A stretch of DNA of 8,900 nucleotides. It comes from an uncultured Nocardiopsis sp. GTDB lineage: Bacteria > Actinomycetota > Actinomycetes > Streptosporangiales > Streptosporangiaceae. A program made the translations under genes and the position numbers. Positions 4,760-8,900 of the stretch are shown here, in pieces. The stretch lies in assembly GCA_937957845.1 (NCBI GenBank), contig CALGOD010000972.1, positions 1 through 8,900 on the forward strand, in the 5' to 3' direction. Below the pieces are notes generated by a model. The model worked only from the letters and a program-made list of their open reading frames with translations. It did not search any database and was not told where the DNA came from. Position 1 is the stretch's first letter. Every line of letters begins with the position of its first letter.

Positions 4760-6307
4760 GTGCTACTGACGATCACGACCACGGCGGACCCGGCCACGGA
4801 CCTCGGTTTCCTGCTGCACGAGCATCCGGACAAGGTGCGGAGCTTCGCGCTGCCCTTCGGGACCGCCCATGTCTTCTACCCCGAGGCGACGCGGGAGCGC
4901 TGCACCGCGGCGCTGCTGTTGGACGTCGACGCACAGGCGCTGTCGCGTACACGAACGTCGGTGAGCACACCCGACCTCGCGCTCTCCCAGTACGTCAACG
5001 ACCGCCCCTACGCCACGTCGTCGCTGTTGGCGGTGGCGCTGGGCCGGGTGATGCGGTCCGCCCTCAAGGGCACGTGTGAGCAGCGACCCGAACTGGCGCG
5101 CACACCCATCCCGCTGGAACTGCGCATGCCCGCGGTGCCCTGCCGTGACGGAGCCGACCGTGCCCACGCCCTCTTCGCCCCCCTGGGCTGGGCGGTGGAG
5201 GCCGAACCGGTACCGCTCGACCCGGGACTGCCCGGATGGGGGGACTCCCACTACCTGTCGCTCACCCTCACCGGGACCATGCGCCTGTCCGAGGCGCTCG
5301 ACCACCTGTACGTGCTGCTGCCGGCCATGGACGGCGTCGAGCACCATTGGGTGGACCGGAGCGAGATCGACGAACCGCTGCGCGCGGGGGGCCCGACCCA
5401 GGCCGAGGGCGACGGAGAGGGTGAGGACGACGAGGCCGTCGAAGCGTCCGGTTCCGAAACCGGCTGGCTCGCCGGCCACCCCGAACGCGCCTGGATCACC
5501 CGCCGCCACCTCCACCGACGCGAAGGCCACGTCCGCACCGCCCTCGCCCGCCTCGCCCAGGCGGAGGGCCTGCCCGAGGACGGGGAACAGGACGACCCCG
5601 CCGTGGAGGAGGCGACAGAGGGCGGAGGGCACGGCGAACGCGGACCCTCGCTCGCCGAACAGCGCACCGAAGCGGTCATGGCGGTGCTGCGGGCGGAGAA
5701 CGCCACCGGCGTCCTCGACCTGGGATGCGGTTCGGGGAGGCTGTTGGAACGACTGATCGGCGAGCCGTCCCTGGAACGGATCACCGGAGTGGACGTCAGC
5801 GTCACCGCCCTCGAACACGCCCACCGCAGACTGTGCGGGGGATGCGACCCGAGCGGGCGGGGCCGCCACCGGCCCCTGTTCTCCGACGACACCCGTGCCG
5901 GCCGTGGCGGTCCAGGCGCCCGAACCGGCCGGGCCGAACTGCTCGTGGGCTCGGTGGTCTACCGGGACAGGCGCTTTTTCGGACACGACGCCGCCGTCCT
6001 GATGGAGGTGATCGAGCACCTGGACCCTTCCCGGCTGCCCTCGATGGAGGAGAGCGTGTTCGGTGAGGCCCGGCCCCGCGTGGTCGTGGTCACCACACCC
6101 AACGCGGAGTACAACACCCACGACGAGGGGCTCGCCCACGGCTCGTTCCGGCACGGCGATCACCGTTTCGAGTGGTCGCGAGCCGAGTTCGCTCAGTGGA
6201 CGGGGCGGGTGGCCCGCACCCACGGCTACGACGTCCGACACCTGCCGGTGGGCCCTGAACACCCCAAGACCGGCGCCCCGACCCAGATGGGAGTCTTCAG
6301 CCGATGA
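4760..6307 (+). CDS. hen1: Hen1: 3'-terminal RNA ribose 2'-O-methyltransferase
   Basis: This 515-residue protein is the methyltransferase partner of Pnkp. It methylates the 2'-OH of the 3'-terminal nucleotide of cleaved RNA using SAM. In the C. thermocellum system its N-terminal domain also activates the Pnkp ligase. The N-terminal domain spans about 1-205 and opens MLLTITTTADPATDLGFLLH, as expected for bacterial Hen1. An acidic Glu/Asp/Gly linker follows at 212-232. The methyltransferase domain has VLDLGCGSGRLL at 318-329 and the SAM-ribose acidic residue in GVDVS (343-347). It has the metal-binding ExxEH (Glu416, Glu419, His420) and DHRFEW at 467-472, whose His468 is the likely fourth ligand. 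Residues about 360-392 are a Gly/Arg-rich insertion. GTG 4760 is chosen because it yields the family N terminus; the GTG at 4730 lies inside the dyad and would add unrelated residues. The stop overlaps the pnkp ATG by 4 nt. Confidence 0.95.
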   Translation: MLLTITTTADPATDLGFLLHEHPDKVRSFALPFGTAHVFYPEATRERCTAALLLDVDAQALSRTRTSVSTPDLALSQYVNDRPYATSSLLAVALGRVMRSALKGTCEQRPELARTPIPLELRMPAVPCRDGADRAHALFAPLGWAVEAEPVPLDPGLPGWGDSHYLSLTLTGTMRLSEALDHLYVLLPAMDGVEHHWVDRSEIDEPLRAGGPTQAEGDGEGEDDEAVEASGSETGWLAGHPERAWITRRHLHRREGHVRTALARLAQAEGLPEDGEQDDPAVEEATEGGGHGERGPSLAEQRTEAVMAVLRAENATGVLDLGCGSGRLLERLIGEPSLERITGVDVSVTALEHAHRRLCGGCDPSGRGRHRPLFSDDTRAGRGGPGARTGRAELLVGSVVYRDRRFFGHDAAVLMEVIEHLDPSRLPSMEESVFGEARPRVVVVTTPNAEYNTHDEGLAHGSFRHGDHRFEWSRAEFAQWTGRVARTHGYDVRHLPVGPEHPKTGAPTQMGVFSR

Positions 6308-8898
6308 GCACGACAGAGAAGGCCGAAGCCACCGCGCCGCGCGTGCTCGACGTGCCCGCGATGGGACTCGTCGTGCTCGTCGGTGTGTCCGGCGCGGGCA
6401 AGTCGACCTTCGCCGCCGAACACTTCAAGCCCACGCAGGTCATCGGCTCGGACTACTGCAGGGGCCTGGTCAGCGACGACGAGAACGACCAGTCCGCCAG
6501 CGCCGACGCGTTCTCCCTGCTGCACACCATCGTGGACATCCGGCTGCGCCGCGGGCTGCTCACCGTCGTGGACGCCACGAACGTGCAGCCCAAGGCACGG
6601 GCACAGCTGCTGCGCATCGCCAAGGACAACGACGTGCCGTCCACCGCGATCGTGCTGGACGTCCCCGAGGCCCTGGCCAGGGAGCGCGACCGTGCCCGGT
6701 CCGACCGGGAGGTCGGCGACCACGTCATCCGCCGGCAGCGGCGTGACCTGCTCCAGGGCATCGAGCGGCTCCCCCGCGAGGGCTTCCGCAAGGTGCACGT
6801 GCTCAAGGGCGCGGAGGAGATCGACGCCGCCACCGTCGCGTTGGAGCGCGCCCGCTCGGACAGGCGTGAGCTGACCGGGCCGTTCGACATCGTCGGGGAC
6901 GTCCACGGCTGCCGGGCGGAACTGGAGGAGCTGCTCGGCGAGCTCGGTTACGCGTTCTTTCGTGACGACCGGGGGCGTCCGGTCGGTGCACGCCACCCCG
7001 AGGGTCGTACCGCGGTGTTCGTCGGAGACCTGGTGGACCGTGGCCCGGACAGCCCCGGGGTGCTGCGTCTGGTCATGGGCATGGTCGCCGACGGCGACGC
7101 CCTCTGCGTGTCCGGAAACCACGAGAACAAGCTCGTCCGGGCGCTGAAGGGGGCCGACGTCCGGTTGACGCACGGCCTGGCCGAGACCATGGAGCAGTTG
7201 GGCCGGGAGAGCGAGGAGTTCCGTGAGCGCGTGCTCGCCTTCTGCGACGGGTTGGTCAGCCACCTCGTCCTGGACGGGGGCGCGCTGGTCGTCGCGCACG
7301 CCGGGCTCAAGGAGGAGTACCACGGGCGGGTCTCGGGTCGTGTGCGCTCCTTCGCCCTGTACGGCCAGACCACGGGGGAGACCGACGAGTACGGGCTTCC
7401 GGTCCGGGTGCCGTGGGCGCGCGAGTACCGGGGGAAGGCGGCCGTGGTCTACGGTCACACACCGATGGTCAAGGCAGAGTGGCTCAACAACACCCTCTGC
7501 CTGGACACCGGCTGCGTGTTCGGCGGAAAGCTCACCGCCCTGCGCCACCCCGAGCGGGAACTGGTGGAGGTGGCGGCCCACCGGACCTGGTACGAACCCG
7601 CCAGACCGCCGGCGGAGGGGACGACGCTGGAGGCGGGCGGGTACCCGGACGCCACCGTGGACATCACCGACGTCGGCGTCGGCGGCTCCCGCACCGGTCT
7701 GGAGGTACGGACCAGGTACGGGACCGTGCGCACCGACGCGACCGGCACCCTGGCCGCGTTGGAGGCGATGAGCCGCTTCGCCGTCGATCCGCGTTGGCTG
7801 CTGTACCTGCCGCCCACCATGGCGCCGGCGCCGACCTCGGCCGCCCCGGGCCTGCTGGAGCACCCCGCCGAGGCGTTCGCCTCCTACCGGAGAGCCGGCG
7901 CGGGCGAGGTCGTGTGCCAGGAGAAGCACACGGGCTCACGCGCCGTGGCCGTGCTGTGCCGCGACGAGGCCGCCGCCGAACGCAGGTTCGTCCCCGGTGA
8001 GCGGGGGACCGTGTACACCCGGACCGGGCGGCCCTTCTTCGACGATCCCGCGCTCCAGGAGGAGGTGGTCGACCGGCTCAGGCACGCGGTCACCGAGGCC
8101 GGGCTGTGGGACCGCCTGGGCACCGACTGGATCGCCCTGGACGGGGAGATGCTGCCGTGGTCGGCCAAGGCCCGATCCCTGATCCGCGAACAGTACGCGT
8201 CGGTGGGGGCCGCCGCCCGTGCCGCGCTGCCCGCCGCCGGACTCGCGCTCGCCGCCGCGGCCGCGCGGGGCGTGCACGTGGAGGAACTGACGGCCAGGAT
8301 CGCGCGGCGCACGGCACAGGCGGAGGCGTTCAGCCGGGTCTACCGGCGTTACTCCTGGGACACCGACGGCACGGCCGGGCTCCGATACGCGCCGTTCATG
8401 GTGCTGGCGTCCGAAGGCAGGGAGTACGGCGACGCCGACCACCTGTGGCACATGGCGATCGCCGAGAAACTGGCCGAGGTCGACGGACTGATCCGGTCCA
8501 CCCGCTACCGCGTGGTGGACACCACAGACCCGGCCGCGTGCGCCTCCGCCACCGACTGGTGGACCGAACTGGTCTCGGCCGGAGGTGGGGGGATGGTGGT
8601 CAAACCGGTCCTGGGCGCACGCGCCGAGGGGGCCAAGGGCCTGCTCCAGCCAGGGCTGAAGGTACGCGGTCCGGAGTACCTGCGGATCGTCTACGGCCCC
8701 GACCACACCGACCCGGAGCGGATGGAGGTCCTCAAGGACCGCGACCTCGGCCGCAAGAGGGGGCTGGCCATGCGCGGGCACAAGCTGGGCCTGGAGGCGC
8801 TGACCAGGCACGCCGCCGGAGAGCCGTTGCGGCGTGTGCACGAACCGGTGTTCGGTGTGCTGGCCCTGGAGTCCGAACCGGTCGACCCCCGCCTGTAG
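6304..8898 (+). CDS. pnkp: Pnkp: RNA repair polynucleotide kinase-phosphatase-ligase
   Basis: This 864-residue, full-length trifunctional enzyme heals and seals broken RNA. The 5'-OH kinase domain (about 15-185) has the P-loop GVSGAGKST at 27-35 (Lys33, Ser34), Asp50 and Arg53 in SDYCR, and lid arginines near 128 and 132. The 2',3'-phosphatase domain (about 190-425), a calcineurin-type metallophosphoesterase, has GDVHG (Asp199, His201), GDLVDRG (241-247), GNHEN (271-275), AHAG (His332) and YGHT (His385). The ligase domain (about 480-864) has motif I KHTGSR with Lys541 as the AMP acceptor. ALDGEMLPWSAKA follows at 611-623, MVVKP at 764-768 and LKVRG at 785-789. The tail VLALESEPVDPRL is typical of the family. 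The expected motif IV Glu before GMVVK reads as Gly762. Start ATG 6304 overlaps the hen1 stop (ATGA); a weak GGGAG lies 10 nt upstream. In C. thermocellum, sealing requires Hen1, which fits the coupled operon. Confidence 0.96.
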   Translation: MSTTEKAEATAPRVLDVPAMGLVVLVGVSGAGKSTFAAEHFKPTQVIGSDYCRGLVSDDENDQSASADAFSLLHTIVDIRLRRGLLTVVDATNVQPKARAQLLRIAKDNDVPSTAIVLDVPEALARERDRARSDREVGDHVIRRQRRDLLQGIERLPREGFRKVHVLKGAEEIDAATVALERARSDRRELTGPFDIVGDVHGCRAELEELLGELGYAFFRDDRGRPVGARHPEGRTAVFVGDLVDRGPDSPGVLRLVMGMVADGDALCVSGNHENKLVRALKGADVRLTHGLAETMEQLGRESEEFRERVLAFCDGLVSHLVLDGGALVVAHAGLKEEYHGRVSGRVRSFALYGQTTGETDEYGLPVRVPWAREYRGKAAVVYGHTPMVKAEWLNNTLCLDTGCVFGGKLTALRHPERELVEVAAHRTWYEPARPPAEGTTLEAGGYPDATVDITDVGVGGSRTGLEVRTRYGTVRTDATGTLAALEAMSRFAVDPRWLLYLPPTMAPAPTSAAPGLLEHPAEAFASYRRAGAGEVVCQEKHTGSRAVAVLCRDEAAAERRFVPGERGTVYTRTGRPFFDDPALQEEVVDRLRHAVTEAGLWDRLGTDWIALDGEMLPWSAKARSLIREQYASVGAAARAALPAAGLALAAAAARGVHVEELTARIARRTAQAEAFSRVYRRYSWDTDGTAGLRYAPFMVLASEGREYGDADHLWHMAIAEKLAEVDGLIRSTRYRVVDTTDPAACASATDWWTELVSAGGGGMVVKPVLGARAEGAKGLLQPGLKVRGPEYLRIVYGPDHTDPERMEVLKDRDLGRKRGLAMRGHKLGLEALTRHAAGEPLRRVHEPVFGVLALESEPVDPRL

Positions 8899-8900
8899 GG

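Noticed and set aside
5977..5986. TTTCGGACAC inside hen1 repeats the 10-mer at 4741-4750 beside the hen1 promoter
   Set aside because: The inner copy encodes conserved-looking Hen1 sequence and lacks the partner dyad arm, so a chance match is more likely than a second operator.
4763..6262. 499-codon minus-strand open frame opposite hen1
   Set aside because: It is an antisense shadow: hen1 on the + strand carries all recognisable motifs, and the minus product has no family features.
6226..7929. 567-codon minus-strand open frame opposite pnkp
   Set aside because: It is an antisense shadow of the kinase and phosphatase domains; composition is Gly/Val/His-rich without recognisable motifs.

Overview
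The window is about 70% G+C and every supportable gene is on the + strand. Start usage (Shine-Dalgarno-led ATG for two genes, apparently leaderless ATG/GTG for three), C/G-ending codons and protein character point to a high-GC actinobacterium. A Nocardiopsis- or Streptomyces-like filamentous actinomycete is my inference; the sequence does not fix the genus.

Layout, left to right: the last 17 codons of an unidentified gene (to 55); a long terminator-like stem-loop (74-121); a membrane-anchored lytic murein transglycosylase (235-1092); a 185-bp gap with a second stem-loop, a possible promoter and a strong Shine-Dalgarno; glpD, an FAD-dependent glycerol-3-phosphate dehydrogenase (1278-2999); an uncharacterised soluble helical protein (3127-4155); a small four-helix membrane protein (4222-4665) with a rare TTA codon; a control region with a stem-loop and a perfect 8-bp dyad (4684-4760); then a two-gene cassette encoding Hen1 (4760-6307) and Pnkp (6304-8898).

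The most notable content is the last 4.1 kb, a complete bacterial Pnkp-Hen1 RNA repair cassette. From work on the Clostridium thermocellum pair, Pnkp (kinase, phosphatase and ligase in one chain) heals and seals RNA ends left by ribotoxins. Hen1 activates the ligase and 2'-O-methylates the 3'-terminal nucleotide, so the resealed RNA resists being cut again at that site. The genes overlap by 4 nt (ATGA), which predicts translational coupling. hen1 has its own apparent leaderless promoter embedded in an inverted repeat, which suggests regulated expression.

The system itself is known. What looks unusual here: (i) the motif IV glutamate I expect in the Pnkp ligase domain reads as glycine; (ii) Hen1 carries a Gly/Arg-rich insertion in its methyltransferase domain; (iii) the dyad sits over the hen1 promoter. 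The first four genes have housekeeping or unknown roles, and I see no functional tie to RNA repair beyond position. No tRNA, rRNA, CRISPR, insertion sequence or phage feature was found.
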